From NCBI GenBank assembly GCA_018350325.1, contig JAEVLN010000023.1:1241001-1305000 (forward strand): a DNA stretch of 64,000 nucleotides, in the 5' to 3' direction. Source of the stretch: Globodera rostochiensis (taxonomy: Eukaryota; Nematoda; Chromadorea; Rhabditida; Heteroderidae). Both the position numbers and the translations under genes were made by a program. Below the pieces are notes generated by a model, which did no database searches, had not been told where the DNA came from, and saw nothing but the letters and a program-made list of their open reading frames with translations. Below, piece after piece: positions 10,352 through 22,654 of this stretch. Position 1 is the stretch's first letter. Every line of letters begins with the position of its first letter.

Positions 10352-13300
10352 ATGGATTTTCTACGTCTTTTTCCTTCTTCATCCTGCACATTTGTGGCGA
10401 ATAATCACAACAACTTTGCTCATCAATCGCCTCCACAACTTCTCTTCAGTGCTTATCGAAATTTGGGCCTTTTATGCTACTCAAGCGGTGAACCGAACAA
10501 ATTACATTTGGTCATTGTTGCGTCCGCCGCTTCAGCACCAACTTCAAGAACAACAACTGCAACAAGTTCAGGAAAAGCTAGCGTGCTTTTCAAACGGATT
10601 ACGGTGAGTTGTGCTTGTTGAACATTTTTACTGCAAATTTTAGGTCCCAATTCTTCGCGAATTCTTCGTTCAAAAAATTCAGTTTTTATTAAACAAAAAA
10701 TTAATTTATTTAGAGTATTGTTTTGTCACCGAAATTGCCTGAAACTGCACAATTTACTGAGCTGTTGGTCAACACCAGCGGAAGTCGCGTTGCATTGGTT
10801 GGTCGACGGATGATTTTTGTAGTCGAATTGGACACCGATTTTTGGCATCGTCCGGCGGCGTTGGATGGTCCGGACTGGGTGGACCATTTGCGACCCGAAT
10901 ATTATGCAAAGTAAATTTTTTTTTTTCGATTTCAAAAATGTTTTTTTATGTCTAATGGTCCAAAAGCGTGAAAAATAGCGGGACATCTTTTTTTCAAAAA
11001 AAAAAAAAACAGAAATTTTTGGTTAAAATTTGTAAACAAAAAAATCACATTCAGATGCGATCTTTTGCACGTGGGCCTTTTTGTACGGAAATTTCCGCCT
11101 TCCGTCCTCCGTGTGCGCTGGTTTGAGCCGGCCTCGGATTTTTTGGAATATTTTGGCAAAATGCCACTAACCCTGCCCCGGCTGAGCTCGATGTTGGCCG
11201 TCCTCTTCTCCGACAATGTTATTCGGTCTGTTGTACAAATTATACAAACCATTTGGGGTAGGAGGGTTTTACGAAGCTAAAGCTTCTTACCCCCGGAATT
11301 TGAAAAACTTTAGGTAAAGCGGGGGGAATGTTCTCCAAATTATTTATAGTAATAAATGGACAATTCCTCTTAACAGACTTTACGACGTGACGACTGCGAT
11401 GGACTGTCCGTTGGTCCAGTTGGACTTCACGACTTTGTTGCCCGACCGAATGTCGGCGGTGGATGAAAGTGAGACGAGCGGAGACGAATTTGGACGAGCG
11501 CACTCCACGCTCGGCTTCATCACCCAATTGGGTCGGTTGGTGGTCGACTTTTGTGTTGTTGTCTCTAAAAAAATTCTAAATTAAAAAAATAAATCGAAAA
11601 AACTTGTCCATTTTTCTGCAGTTTCGTTTGACTTTGGCCCGCCCCAATTGGTGGCGGCGGCGGCGGATGGCGACCAAACGGTGCTCGGCTCACTTCTCGC
11701 GTTGGATTCAAATGGTCAACTTTACACGGCACTTTTCCCATTCGACGGCATTGGGTTTTTTATTTATTTTTTGTAATAGTAATTGAAATCGAAATTTTTT
11801 AAATGGGTGGGTCAGCGATCTGTAACCGGCAAATGCTTGTATGGGCTTTCATTAAAATTCTGAGAAAGCTTACGAAAATTTAAAATTTTTTTGACTCTAC
11901 CATAATTTTTTGAAGGAATTGTGAAAATTTATATTAATTTAGTTATTTATTTTTGGTGGTTTTTTAGGCACTGCCCGCCCCCAAAAGGTCCCCTGCCTTT
12001 GTTCGGCTTCCCGGCTGTCTCGCAGCAGCGTCTGCTCTGTGCTGCGCTTGATTTGCTGCACATTCGTCATCCGTTGGGCACCCAAAACTTTTCGGTGTGG
12101 GCATTGGCATCGGAAGACGGATTGTTGGCACATTTTGTGCTTCTTAGAGAGGTAATAGAGGAGGTAGTGGGAGGAGTACACATTTTCATAATTAATTTTT
12201 TCTTTTTTTTTAATTTAGTTGGCATCTTTTGATGCTTTGTCATTGGAAAGTGCCAATGTTGTGCCTTCTTTTGAACTTTTTGCCGTCGATTGTGTTGAAA
12301 TTGGTGCTGTTTCATATCATTCGCGTGCAACAAAACTGCCGTCTAAAGTCATCAGCCGACTGCAAAAAAATGGTTTTTATTTTTAAACAAAATTTGACAA
12401 AAAAAAAACAACCATTTTTTTAGAATTCGGCGACCGTTCAACGTATTTGGTTGTCGGTGAAAGTGATGTGTTCAGGTTGGAGTTGGCCGCGTTGGTGGAA
12501 CATTTGTGGGCCCAATGTTCAGGCAGATCGAACTGCGAGAAGCCAACGGTTTGGAAACATTTACTTTTTTTTTGTTGTTGATTTTGAATTTTTCTTTTAG
12601 TTTCAATCGGCGCCGGTCGTCCAGCCGAGCAGCAGTGTTCATCAACTGTTGATGTTTGCCGGTGGTGGCGAGGTGTGCTGCTTGTTGCACCCTTTTTAAA
12701 TCATTGAAATTTTGTCTTAAAATTATTTTTAAACAAAATTTTTTTTTTGAATTTTTAGGCCCCTTCAATTGGCTCCGTCGCCTGCGTGGAGGCGGCAATG
12801 GACGGCGGCACCAGCAGCGATGAAACTCAGCGACCAGTGCAGCAACAATTGGTGGCCGCCGAATGTTCATTTGACACCAAATCGGGCGGGAGAGAAAGCG
12901 CATTTTTGGCCACTTTGGTCAGGTGAGTGATTGTTGGGCGGCGTGATTCAAATTCGAAAAAATAAAATCAATTTTGAAAAAAAGATAGTACATTTTTCGC
13001 CATTTTTTCTGCAAATTTGCCAAGATTCAGGTGAGTTTATTGAAGTTTTTGCGCATATATTTCAGTTGTGAATCGCCTTCCTTTTCACATTATGCTGCTC
13101 CAACTTCTGTGCCTAACCAAATTGACCATCGACAATCGAACAAAACGCCCCTGTTGGCCGACGATGTTCGTGCAGTGTTGGCCCAATTGCAAGCAGTGTC
13201 CGCTGCACAACATCATTTGCCTCAGTCTTTGCCTGCCGCTGTGCACTTTGACACCACTACCACTGCCGTCAACAATGGCGACGAGGAACAACAAAAACAA

Positions 13301-14739
13301 CAATTGGCACAGGTTAGAATGAAGCTCAAATCATGGACACAAAACCGGTGGTTTAAAGGGGGGGGGGATTAGTGTGTTGGCGCCTTAACCGTAAGACAAA
13401 TAAATCATTTTTTGTGTTTAAATTTGCAACTTTTGCAGCTTCAACAACGCGCCTCCCAATTGTTGTTGGTCCAACAAACTGTGGACCAAGTGCTCCTTCA
13501 AGGCCAAATGCCCGCCCGCGCTGTTGCACTCGACTACGCGCTGAAGAGGTGGTGGTGGAGGGGGGGGGGAATGAAATTACGGAGATTAGGAGACATTAAT
13601 TTAGGCTTTTTTGCAAATGCATACTAATGATTTTGCCCATTTGTTGTTGAATTTTTGTAGAATCACATTTTTTGTATTCTGTGTACTAATTTGTAGAGCC
13701 CGGCGAGATCGAGATCCCGACCGAGAGTCCAGGTCTCGAATCTCGGAAATTTGGCGAAAACTCCGAGACCTGGACTCTCGAAATCTCGAGATAAATATCT
13801 ATCTCAGTCTCGGCCCATCCCAAATCTCGATCTTGATCTCGGTCTTGGATTTTTCAAAAGTCCGGGCTCTACTAATTTGTACCTCTATTTCCAAAAAAAA
13901 AGTTAAGGTCCCACGAACTGCTTTGCTCTCTGCAGGCGGTGGAACGCTTTCGACAAAGCGCCACTCAACGCCTAACCGTCATTTTTCGTCAGCTTAATGA
14001 GTTGAAAGCCAAACTTCGCCAGAAACAACAACATTTTCGGGTGATCGAACATCGCGTTGTTCGGGTCGGTGAACGCTTTGAACTTTGTCGAGAAAATTAA
14101 AATTATCATTTTTCAGGTCGCTCAATCGCTTCACCCGCTGTTGTTTCCGACGTCGGATGCCGAAACGGCGGCTGCCGACACGCTGAAGCAACTGCAACGG
14201 AAGTTGAGGACGTGCGCCGAAGAGACAGTGAAGGTGGCCAATTGGGGGGGGGGGATTTTGCATATGGCCGATTGTGGCATGACATTTTGGTTTGTTGTTA
14301 CAGTTAGACGAACGCATTCGTGCCCATCGCCATGCGCTGTGTGCGGGTACGCCTTGCTCTTCCTCATTCGCTTCCTCCTCGTCTCACCAGCAGCAGCAGC
14401 AGCGCCCGTTGGCCTTCATCCCTGCCCCGTGTGTGCTGCACTCTTCGCACCCGCCGCCACTGCCGCCGTCGGCGACGACGAATGGCATCCCGGCACAAAT
14501 GTTTATGCTCTCGAAAAAGTGGGCGACCCTTTTTTGTTGATAAGATTTAAATTTTCTTAATGCTTTATACTCAATTACTTATGTAGGAATCATTTAATAA
14601 ATAAAGTTTTTGCTTTTTCAGTGGTCGAGAATGTGCCAAACTGCGCGAGATGGTCGCCTCTCTGAGTGCGCAATTGGATGGTAGCGGCGGCACATCTCGA
14701 ACTGCTGCTGCACCTGCTCGTCGTCGTCGGCCTCCTTAA
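10352..14739 (+). CDS. npp-24-like: Nucleoporin NUP88
   Basis: NUP88 is a cytoplasmic-face nucleoporin with a WD/beta-propeller N-terminus and a coiled-coil C-terminus that pairs with NUP214 and NUP62. I read 16 exons: 10352-10603, 10714-10910, 11055-11225, 11377-11531, 11622-11754, 11968-12151, 12219-12372, 12424-12548, 12601-12672, 12759-12922, 13066-13312, 13439-13548, 13936-14040, 14117-14233, 14304-14518 and 14622-14739. Phases join cleanly except between 13548 and 13936. Family landmarks are VRWFEPASDF, LFSDNVIRLYDV, SFDFGPPQL, GPLPLFGFPAV and SVWALASEDGLLAHFVLL in the propeller half, then AVERFRQSATQRL, LRQKQQHFR and DERIRAHRHA in the coiled-coil half. The first methionine at 10352 gives a frame that continues into exon 2. 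The intron with the phase mismatch carries a MITE (13694-13871); a micro-exon may be hidden there. The protein would be about 800 residues, slightly longer than the usual family size of about 740. Confidence 0.88.
13694..13871. mobile_element. 178-bp hAT-like MITE, CGAGA-rich
   Basis: Ends TAGAGCCCGG and CCGGGCTCTA are flanked by the exact 8-bp direct repeat CTAATTTG (13686-13693 and 13872-13879). The interior consists of GAGATCGAGATCC and TCTCGAAATCTCGA-type motifs. It lies in a NUP88 intron. Confidence 0.87.
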
Positions 14740-14945
14740 TTTGTTCTTTTCCACTTCTCAAACTGATGATGATGTATCATCGGCTTCTTCTTCTTTATTC
14801 CGTTTTAATGTTTTACCGCCATTTGCAATTATTTTTTACAATATTTTAATGCGCACTTTTGACCTGCACATTGTTGTTGTTGCCAAGGGATTTGAAACGG
14901 TCTCACTCAATGGTAAAATGAAATGAACTTAAAACAAAAACAGAG

Positions 14946-14951
14946 AATAAA
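14946..14951 (+). other. Polyadenylation signal downstream of NUP88
   Basis: AATAAA about 207 bases after the NUP88 stop codon, in AT-rich DNA with no coding sequence between. Confidence 0.45.
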
Positions 14952-15019
14952 TATTCAAATTTTAAAATTGTCAACTTTGAAGCCGATTTGTTGTGAACGT
15001 GCTTTTTAAAAAATGTCAC

Positions 15020-15160
15020 AAATTCTCGTATTGCAATTTTTAAAAAAGTGCCAGAAATGTGTTCAAATTAAAGCAACAAAAGTGAGTGTTAGCGTGGCAC
15101 ACATTGCCATCATTAAACAGTGCTGTTTCTTGTGCTCGCCGTTCCAGGCGCGCGACCCAA
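15020..15160 (-). pseudogene. Broken copy of the last exon of the Ly6-like gene
   Basis: The DNA is closely similar to 15550-15700, in the same orientation. On the minus strand it reads EHKKQHCLMMAMCATLTL then TFVALI and a stop at 15065-15063, matching the C-terminal tail of the gene at 15597-16687. The Gly/Tyr-rich and cysteine parts are absent, so it is a 3'-end duplicate without its own gene body. Confidence 0.7.
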
Positions 15161-15286
15161 CCTTAATGGACACCGAAGACAATAGTATCAAAACGTCTTT
15201 TTTTTAATCTAATTTTATATAAAATTTTTAAAATTTCTTCGTTTTCTTTCCCTTTTCACCAATTTTCACATCGAAAGCTCTCGAGT

Positions 15287-15362
15287 AGCGTGGCGCAGTT
15301 GTCTGAGGGGCGGGCGTTTCCTGAGTCATTGACCAAAAGTTCGCATCCCTTCCGCGCCAAGA
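15287..15362 (+). other. tRNA-like pol III promoter boxes (pseudo-tRNA or SINE remnant)
   Basis: TGGCGCAGTTGTCTGAGG resembles a box A, and GTTCGCATCCC, about 45 bases later, resembles a box B. The acceptor arms do not pair (the 3' side ends TTCCGCGCC, with no complement at the 5' side) and the T stem is poor, so this is not a functional tRNA as I read it. Confidence 0.25.
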
Positions 15363-15596
15363 TTGCCTACCCACTCGCTGCCCAACTCTTTTTTTTGGTA
15401 TTTTTTGCCACCATTTTTTGAATTTATTTTAATTTTAATAAAAAGTTAAAAAATGAATTGTCGCCCGCTGAATTGGTCCAAAAGAGAAATTTCGGTTCCG
15501 ATTAGGGTTGGCTGTTTCTGGGAATATCCATTCTGAATTTTTGCAAATATACAAAATCGGTAATACACAATTTTTTTTTAAATGTCAGAATTATGT

Positions 15597-16687
15597 TCAA
15601 ATTAAAGCAACAAAAATGATTGTTAACGTGGCACTAATTGCCATCATTAAACAGTGTTCGGTTGTCGCCCGCTGTTTCTTGTGTCCGCCGCCGCCGTTCC
15701 AGTAGTATCCGTACCGTTCGTTCGGGTACCGTTGGGGAATGTTCTGACCGTAGCGTCCGTTTGAGTAGGGGTAGCCGCCGCCGGAGTACGGTGACGGGTA
15801 ATACGGTGTGTCGGCCCCGCCGTACTGGTTGGCGACCGCGTTGCAGTTGTCGTAGTCGCATGTGTAGCAGCTGCACAAACAAAAAGGGGGGTGTTCGTTC
15901 AGTTGCTAAGCTTCGTTATGCTGTTTAGCGAGTGTAAAAAAGCCTTTTAGAAGAGCACGAACAAGCCTAAAAGCCGGCCAAATATCGTGGGAAGCTCTGA
16001 AAAAAGCCCGTTTTCGAACAGCTTTGCGCAAATGCGACTTTTCTGAAGCACATTTTTGTTGTGCTGCTCCAACTTTGTGTTGAAAAACAACTCTCTTAAC
16101 TCTGGACACCTGAATTTGCGGGAGAATAACTTATTCCTCATAAACCTATTTTGTCAAAGTCCCAGTAAAAAAGACGGGACTGGGAACCCGCACTTTTCTT
16201 GCGGGAATCCTGTTCCCGCCGGGCTTTAGATTGTATGCGCTCTGTTTCATCTTCTGCCTGTGGAACTCTGAACGTACCGAACTTGTTCGTTGATCATCTG
16301 TCGTTGTTGGCACATGTCGTCATAGGGATACATGCAGCCCATTTTGAGGACTAAAAGCGTTTTTTAGCCTCTGATGCAAGCATTTTTTTTTGTTTTCCCC
16401 TCCGGGGCTGGGCCGGACCTCTGCCGCTGTGTGCGTCAGACAAACGCATGCACTGACGTACGGGGAACTCGCAGCGCGTGTTCATCTGGTACGCGTTGCA
16501 CATGTCGCCCTCGCACGCCTTGCACATCAAACCGAGCACTGAAAGTGCATGCAATTTTTAATCTAATTAAATTTATTTACAATAATATTTACTAATTTAA
16601 ATTGTTTTAAACAATTAATTGCCTACCATCTCCTAATTGGCAAGTCGCGATCAGTAAAAATATTATTAAAAATTCGTTGCTTATCAT
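15597..16687 (-). CDS. Secreted Ly6/three-finger-like protein with GPI-type tail
   Basis: Four exons (16687-16627, 16538-16446, 16350-16278, 15870-15597) join in phase to 166 residues. Residues 1-18 are a signal peptide (MISNEFLIIFLLIATCQL). The mature part holds cysteine groups CKACEGDMCN, TRCEF, QCM, GCMYPYDDMC and CYTCDYDNCN; the last, C-x2-C-x4-CN, resembles the C-terminal signature of Ly6/uPAR (LU) domains. A Gly/Tyr/Pro-rich stretch (PYYPSPYSGGGYPYSNGRYG) follows, and the protein ends in a hydrophobic tail (MMAISATLTIIFVALI), as expected for a GPI-anchor signal. The donor GTTTGT at 16445 is chosen because it alone keeps exon 3 in frame; the nearer GTACGT at 16461 would give a stop. Nematode Ly6 proteins act at the cell surface; this one's role is unknown. 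The family assignment is inferred from cysteine spacing only. Confidence 0.65.
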
Positions 16688-16699
16688 TTTTATGCCGAT

Positions 16700-17960
16700 G
16701 AAATAAATGTTCGGCCAAAATTGGTGTAAAATTTGGCCAGGGAATAGGGAGGGCACACACTTCACACAAAAGACAAAACAAATTGGGCATTGAAAGAGCG
16801 GCCATAAATGGAATATGCGGAAAAAGAAATTCTCTATGTATATTTTTAAATTGGGAATTTTTGGTTGGTGTAAAAAGTGAAAAATTCTTAATTTTTGGAC
16901 GATTTATTTTTTGGTTTGTCATCAGCGAATTGGCCCAAAGTCCCACCCCCCTCCCCTCAGAGTTTGCTTTGCATTTAAATTTGTGTTGGAAGATTGGCAC
17001 GAACGACGACGACGACACTTTCTTTCTCCAACGGCGGGGTGGGGGGGGGCTATTTATGCATTTGTTTGTTTTTCTGCTGAGATTCTCACCCCTCCGCAGC
17101 ATCAAAGCGGGCGGGCGGGCGGGAGGCGGGCCATGCGTGAACAAACATCGGGGCACAACGAACAACAGACGATGGCTGATTGGGTGGGTGAACGCGTTGG
17201 ACGGGTGGAGGAGATGAGTCACCGGACGAACGGAGGTGGATGGCGTGAGGCAATTGCAAAGCATGTTTTGGTAAAATAAAAAAAAGTAAAGAAAAATGAT
17301 TTTCAATTTGTTTTATAATTGTTTTATTTAATATGTATTAAAAAGTGCACAAAGGGCTCCTCTACATCAGTTTATGCGTCCAATCAAAATTTTATGCGAC
17401 CAATCACAAATAAAGCATGAATTTCTCTCAAATTTTTCATTATTTAAAGAAGCAAAGACTAAGATAGTATAAACGAGACGAGAAAAGTTTTGTTTGCCAA
17501 GTTCATTCGAGAATTAACGAGTGCCACACGTAATAGCGGGGATGGGGTTCGGAGTTAAAAGTGTCGGGAAAAACTCCAAAAAATGCCTAAATTGCGGGGT
17601 CGAGGTGACAACCCTAATTTGGTCGGTCCTCTTGACCTGATCTGTTTGATCACCACTTCGGGCATGCATTCATTTGCCCTCCAAATGTGAATTTAAAAAC
17701 ACCAATTAAGAAATCGATCGGACAGTATCCGGGACTCAGTCAGCAATATTTTGTTTTGGGTCAAGATTTTTTAAAAATTTAGTGGGATTCGGACCGAAAT
17801 TGAACACACCAAAGCTAATTACAGAAAACCTCAAAAATATTGACAAATTCGAAAACAAAATGAACTGATAAAATTTGTAAATGCTTTGATCAACAAAGGA
17901 AAAAAATGATAAAAACGAACGTAATCTTTGACAATAAGAATCATAATCTCTTCCTTCTGT
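16700..17960. other. Intergenic stretch without a supported gene
   Basis: The open frames here are short, overlap on both strands and show no domain or splice continuity. The DNA includes a G/GGC-rich patch near 17035-17135 and a degenerate repeat-like patch at 17525-17625 (GGGGATGGGGTTCGGAG, CGGGGTCGAGGTGACAACC). I see no RNA gene or mobile-element ends. Confidence 0.5.
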
Positions 17961-17962
17961 TT

Positions 17963-20929
17963 TTAAATTTCATCGGAAATGTTGAATTGGAAATTGGGGC
18001 CAAAATTGGCTTCAATTTTGGTGCCAGGCCTGCCCAACGAAACGCACGGAAACAAATCGTCGGCAGATTCGACAAATAAATTGTCGGTGTCTGCAAAAAC
18101 AAATTCGATTTCCTCACTTTTTAAGCCTATAAAAAGTTGGCCCGCTTTTTAATTAAAAATTGAATTGCCCCCAATATTTTTATTCTTTCTTACACAAAAG
18201 CTCCCCGTTTAGCGTGTAAATAATTTGGTAAGTTGCCAAATTGACGCCACAGCCGACGACGTCGCCGACGCCAAATTTGGGGTTTCCACCGATGTAAGGA
18301 CGTCCACTGAGGAGGCGATGGCGACATCCGTCGACCTCGTGACCCAAAAATATGCCATGGCTTCCGTATCCATAAGTCTCTTCGTAATCTCCAACAAATT
18401 CGTCCAATGGCATTTGTTTGGTCGCAAGTCCAATCAAAATAGAGCTAAATGAAATAATCATATTTAAATAAAGCATAGCAAATGTTTTATTATAAATTAC
18501 CCTGTTGTTTTCTCTAAGATTGTGACTTCAAAGTAGGAAATGCCGTAAGGATTTTCCGGCATTGTCTTTTCAGCGATCACAGAGCTCCAGCCTGAAAATT
18601 ATTTTAATTCAAAAAGTGTCTCTAAACTCTTTACATAAACAATTAAATCATTTTAACACAAATAATGTTTACCCCAATCCTCTCCATTATATTGGACAAT
18701 CAATTGTTCGGCCCCAATGAGCGTGAGGCTCGAGTGACAATCATCGAAATCCCAGCGATTTTCTGGGATTAGCCCTAAGGAAATATAATTTGTATTTTTT
18801 AATTATTAAAGCTAAATTCAAAAATTGTCTCTAAATTCTTTACATAAACAATCAAATCATTTTAACAGAAAAGAAAACGTTCACCCAAATTCTCTCCATT
18901 ATATTGGGCAAATCGATCGAGCTCAGAGAGCGCGAGGCTCGAGTGACAATCATCGAAATCCCAGCGATTTTCTGGGATTAGCCCTAAGGAAATATATTTA
19001 TTTTTTCTAAATATTAAAACTAAAAAAAACTGATGCCAAAAAGACCAGAAAAATTTGAGGCCAAAATTACCAGTTTCTGTCAACGTGGCAACTGTCTTCT
19101 GCAAGTCGATGATGTTCAGCTGTTGTTCGTTCTGATACTGCTCCAGTTTGTCATTCTTCTGTTCAATTTCAGCGAATTTGTTGGCATTTGACTGTTTCTG
19201 CTTCTCCAATTCGGCGAATTTGTTGGCATTTGACACTTTTTGCTTCTCCAATTCGGCGAATTTGTTGGCATTTGACTGTTTTTGCTCCTCCAATTTGGCG
19301 ACGACCATCGCTTGACCATTCAGCGATTCATCCAATTTGCGTTGGAATTCTTTTTGAGCATCCTTTTGCTTCTGTTCCATTTTGCGGATCATATTAGCTT
19401 AAAAATGAAAAAGATTAATGCTCTAATTAGAAATTATCTCGAATCTTTTCCCTACCGATTTGCTGCTGTTGGTCCTTAATTAACGAGTCAATTTTGTGAT
19501 TGGTTTCCTTTTGCTGCTTCAAAGCATCCATTTCCCGTTGTTCCTTCATTTCTTCCTTCAAATTCTTGTGATCAGTTGACAGTTTCTCGTGTTCAGCGCG
19601 GAGTTCCTTCTGAACAAAATGGCAAGAATAAATTAAATGTTTTTGTAGAAAATATATTCACATTTTTGAGCTCGAGTTTCGCAACTCTTTCCTCCATCAC
19701 AATCAGTGCTTTTTGATCAGTTTTTTGTTGTTCTGAATTCATCAGCTTTTGCTCAAGTGCATTAAGCCTTTGCAGCAATGCCTTCTGATCACTTTGCATC
19801 AACAAAAACTGATCAATGGAAACGAGCTTCTGCTGGTCATCATTTAACCAGTCAATTTTCTCTTCCATTAAATTCTTGTGAGCATTTAGCAGTTTCTCGT
19901 GTTCTTGATGCTTCAACGAAAGCTGATCAATGGAAACTGAAAAAGTGAAATAAAAAAATTAATTATTTTTGGGCAAAGATTTTTAAATTCAAACAATTTA
20001 CCCTTCAGTTTTTGTGTCAACGAGTCGATGGTCTGTTGCTGTTTGTTCTGATACTTCTCCATCTTTGTCTGCAGAGCCCCCATTTGTTCTTCAAGCTTTT
20101 TGTCGAAAGATTCTTTCATGTTCTTCAATTCCTTTTTCATCTGATGCAATTCTTCCTTTAACAGTGAATAAGCAACCCCAAAAACATCAAAAAATTTTAC
20201 TAAAATTCTGACTTTTTGAATAGGGTTTTAAATGCATTTTCAAGCGGCTTAAAGAGATAAAAGCTTGAATATTAAGCCGAAAATGGGCAGTCTCCAGTTT
20301 TTCCTTGGCCTGCTTCATGCCCAACAATGCCAGCAGTTCACCCCAACCGATCTTTTAAGGCAAAGTAAAAAATAATAATCCTTTTTTATGATAAAAACTG
20401 CAAAATTCTATTTTGGTCCATCCCTGTCCCCAACCGATCTTTAAAGTAAAAAACAAATTCATTTTTATGATTAAAACCGCGAAATTTGTTTGTTTTTTTT
20501 GACTAAATATAAAACTCACCTCCAATTGGGCAGTGTTTGTTTGTTGCCCATCTTTAGCAGCCGCCGATTCGTTTCCACCTCCGTGTTCTGCTGCAATTTT
20601 GCCCCGATCGTCCGCAGCTGCTTCTAATTACAGAATTAAACAAAAATGAAAAAAATAAATCGTTTAAATGTTTATTAATTACCCAACAAATCGAAACTGG
20701 CGCTTGAAGTTGGTGAATTGGTCGATTGTTGACGTTCCAATTCGGCAATTCTGGCAAGCAAAATTCGCACTTGTTCGGATGGCTCCAAATTAGAGAACGT
20801 TGACCCCAAATTTCCTTAAAATATTGGCAATTAAAAGGATTTTAATTTAATATTAAAAATCGATCGAAATTTCTTACTCTGATCAGCTGTTATGTCCCCT
20901 GCAGTGGTTGATTTCGGCGAAATTGACAT
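17963..20929 (-). CDS. Coiled-coil SPRY-domain protein A (SPRYSEC/RBP-like)
   Basis: Exons on the minus strand: 20929-20878, about 20814-20683, 20625-20520, 20350-20280, 20160-20003, 19937-19663, 19609-19456, 19399-19070, 18987-18885 and/or 18772-18670, 18592-18505, 18444-about 18200 and 18090-17963. The N-terminal half is coiled coil with direct repeats of [14 protein letters not shown] and [20 protein letters not shown]. The C-terminal half is a SPRY domain: [71 protein letters not shown], then [24 protein letters not shown] domains are protein-binding beta-sandwiches; in cyst nematodes many such proteins are host-interacting effectors. I see no N-terminal signal peptide ([17 protein letters not shown]), so secretion is not supported. 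The NRWDFDD exon is present twice in tandem. The normal donor before the last exon is altered here (CTTTTGTGTAAG instead of TTGGGTGAGAA). Confidence 0.7.
18600..18990 (-). repeat. Tandem duplication of one SPRY exon with its intron
   Basis: 18610-18790 and 18800-18990 are nearly identical: both hold the acceptor, [17 protein letters not shown], and an intron with AACTCTTTACATAAACAAT or a close variant. The upstream copy continues [16 protein letters not shown] and the downstream copy [15 protein letters not shown]. Only one can be used without repeating the strand, so the pair may be mutually exclusive exons or a fresh duplication. Confidence 0.8.
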
Positions 20930-20930
20930 G

Positions 20931-22650
20931 TTAAATTTACTATAAAATTTTAAGTTTTAGTTCTAAAATGAGAAAATTTTAAAAACTAAACATTTAGGTA
21001 ACCGTTTTGAATGAATTGACATATTTATTTTACTACATAGTAAATTTAATTCTTTTTTTTTCAAAAAATCATTGATATTGAAATCATTCTGATCATATTC
21101 GTGATCAGCGAGCTCGAAACCCCCCCCCCCCCTCCGGGTACTTCAGAAATGCGCCAAACCCTCTTAAAACGTTTTTTTGTAGGACCTGTAAACTCTAACG
21201 ATTGCCGTACACTAACTTTTACCAATTAAGTAAATGCCAAAAAAGAGCAATCGATATAATAAAACATATTTGGGGGGATACGAAGGGGGCATTTTTGCAC
21301 AAAATGTGTGGAGTAACCATAAATGAATTGACCGTTCAAAGGGGGCGAGGGGGGGGGGGAATGACCTGTAAACAATTGTTGTGGACGGGGGATGATTGGC
21401 GCGCCAACAAAATTTAAAATGTAATTTTTTGCAAATTTTAGACGGCACAAATCGCTTTGTGTCTCACACTTCAGTGCCAGCAATTGAAGTCTATAGTAGA
21501 GTAGCACGGGCCCGTTTTGGAAAACCCCGGGACCGGGACCAACCGGCGGTACTTTTCAAGGGAAACATTTTTTTTGTTCAATGGGAAAACAAATTTTTTT
21601 TTTTATATTCAAAGTATCTCCCTCATTTTCTTTTCACCTTTAATTGCATCATCATCATTCTTTTTTTTGAGAATTCTGCTTTACTATTGGGGAAATTTTT
21701 TTGATATTTTGACTCAATTTTGATAGAAAAGACACTACTAGTTCGAATTTCGTGGAAGACGGACATTCCAGCTCGAATTTATTTTGTCCTAACTTTTTTC
21801 AAACCCAACCAAATCAAACAACTTTTGACTTGTCTTGACTCTCTTGCTAGAGGCCTGCTTGCTTTCGATTTTAAAAAGAATTCATTTTTAAGTATTCTTG
21901 AAAAAAATCCCGTTACAAAATTACGGGGGGATTCTTCTGGACATAATCTTTGTTAATTTTCTATTATTGTGATGAAATTGTTGTTTACAAAAAAAAAGAA
22001 TGAAGAAAAAAAGGACGACGGTGAAAAAAACTCCCAAAATCTCTGTTTCTCTCCTCTATATTTATCTTTTATTTCACACAAAAAAAGCGAGTGATGTTTT
22101 TGTCCATTGTTTATTAAAAACTCGACGAAATCCACTCGATGAAATGTCGGCGCCTCCGTATCTGTCCTTATTTATAAGATTTGTTCTTTTTTGAGGGATG
22201 CCAAACTTATAAATTTTAAAGGTTCTTATTTATGAGATCGATCAGTTGGGTGGGCTTTATGTAGGTGAATTCAATTCGATGTTTTGCAAAATCCGTCGAC
22301 ATTTTGATGATTTTAATTGTAAGATGCGAAAAAAGTTTCTGGAAATTGTTAGAATTCGGGACCGGAGTTCGAAGTTCAGTTGAAACGGAGTCAGGTTCGG
22401 CTTCTACGACTCCGAAAACCCTTTAAAATTCTGTTATCACATAACAAACAAACCACCCAATTGTTGACAGGTCATTCATTCCCTCTACCCCTTTGACCTG
22501 TCAACTCACTTCTGTTTCTCTACACATTTGGCAAGTACCTCCCCCGCATTCAAAAAATATGATATCGATTACCAACGGTTAAAGCATTTTTTAAACATAT
22601 GTGTATGTATGTCATTTTAGAAAGTAAAAAATTGGAATTTTGTAGTAAAT
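20931..22650. other. Gap between SPRY genes A and B
   Basis: AT-rich DNA separating the divergent 5' ends of two SPRY genes. No gene is supported. 21118-21132 is a C run. 21660-21722 matches the flanks of the 220-bp hairpin repeat family (AATTCTGCTTTACTATTGGG and TTTTGACTCAATTTTG) but lacks its GC-rich hairpin core. Short open frames such as 21396-21704 have no recognisable content. Confidence 0.5.
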
Positions 22651-22654
22651 TAAC

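Noticed and set aside
15287..15362. Functional tRNA gene
   Set aside because: Box A and box B are recognisable but the acceptor and T stems do not pair.
16623..17306. 227-codon minus-strand frame
   Set aside because: It runs through the Ly6-like gene's intron, first exon and 5' flank in another phase; composition is not coding-like.
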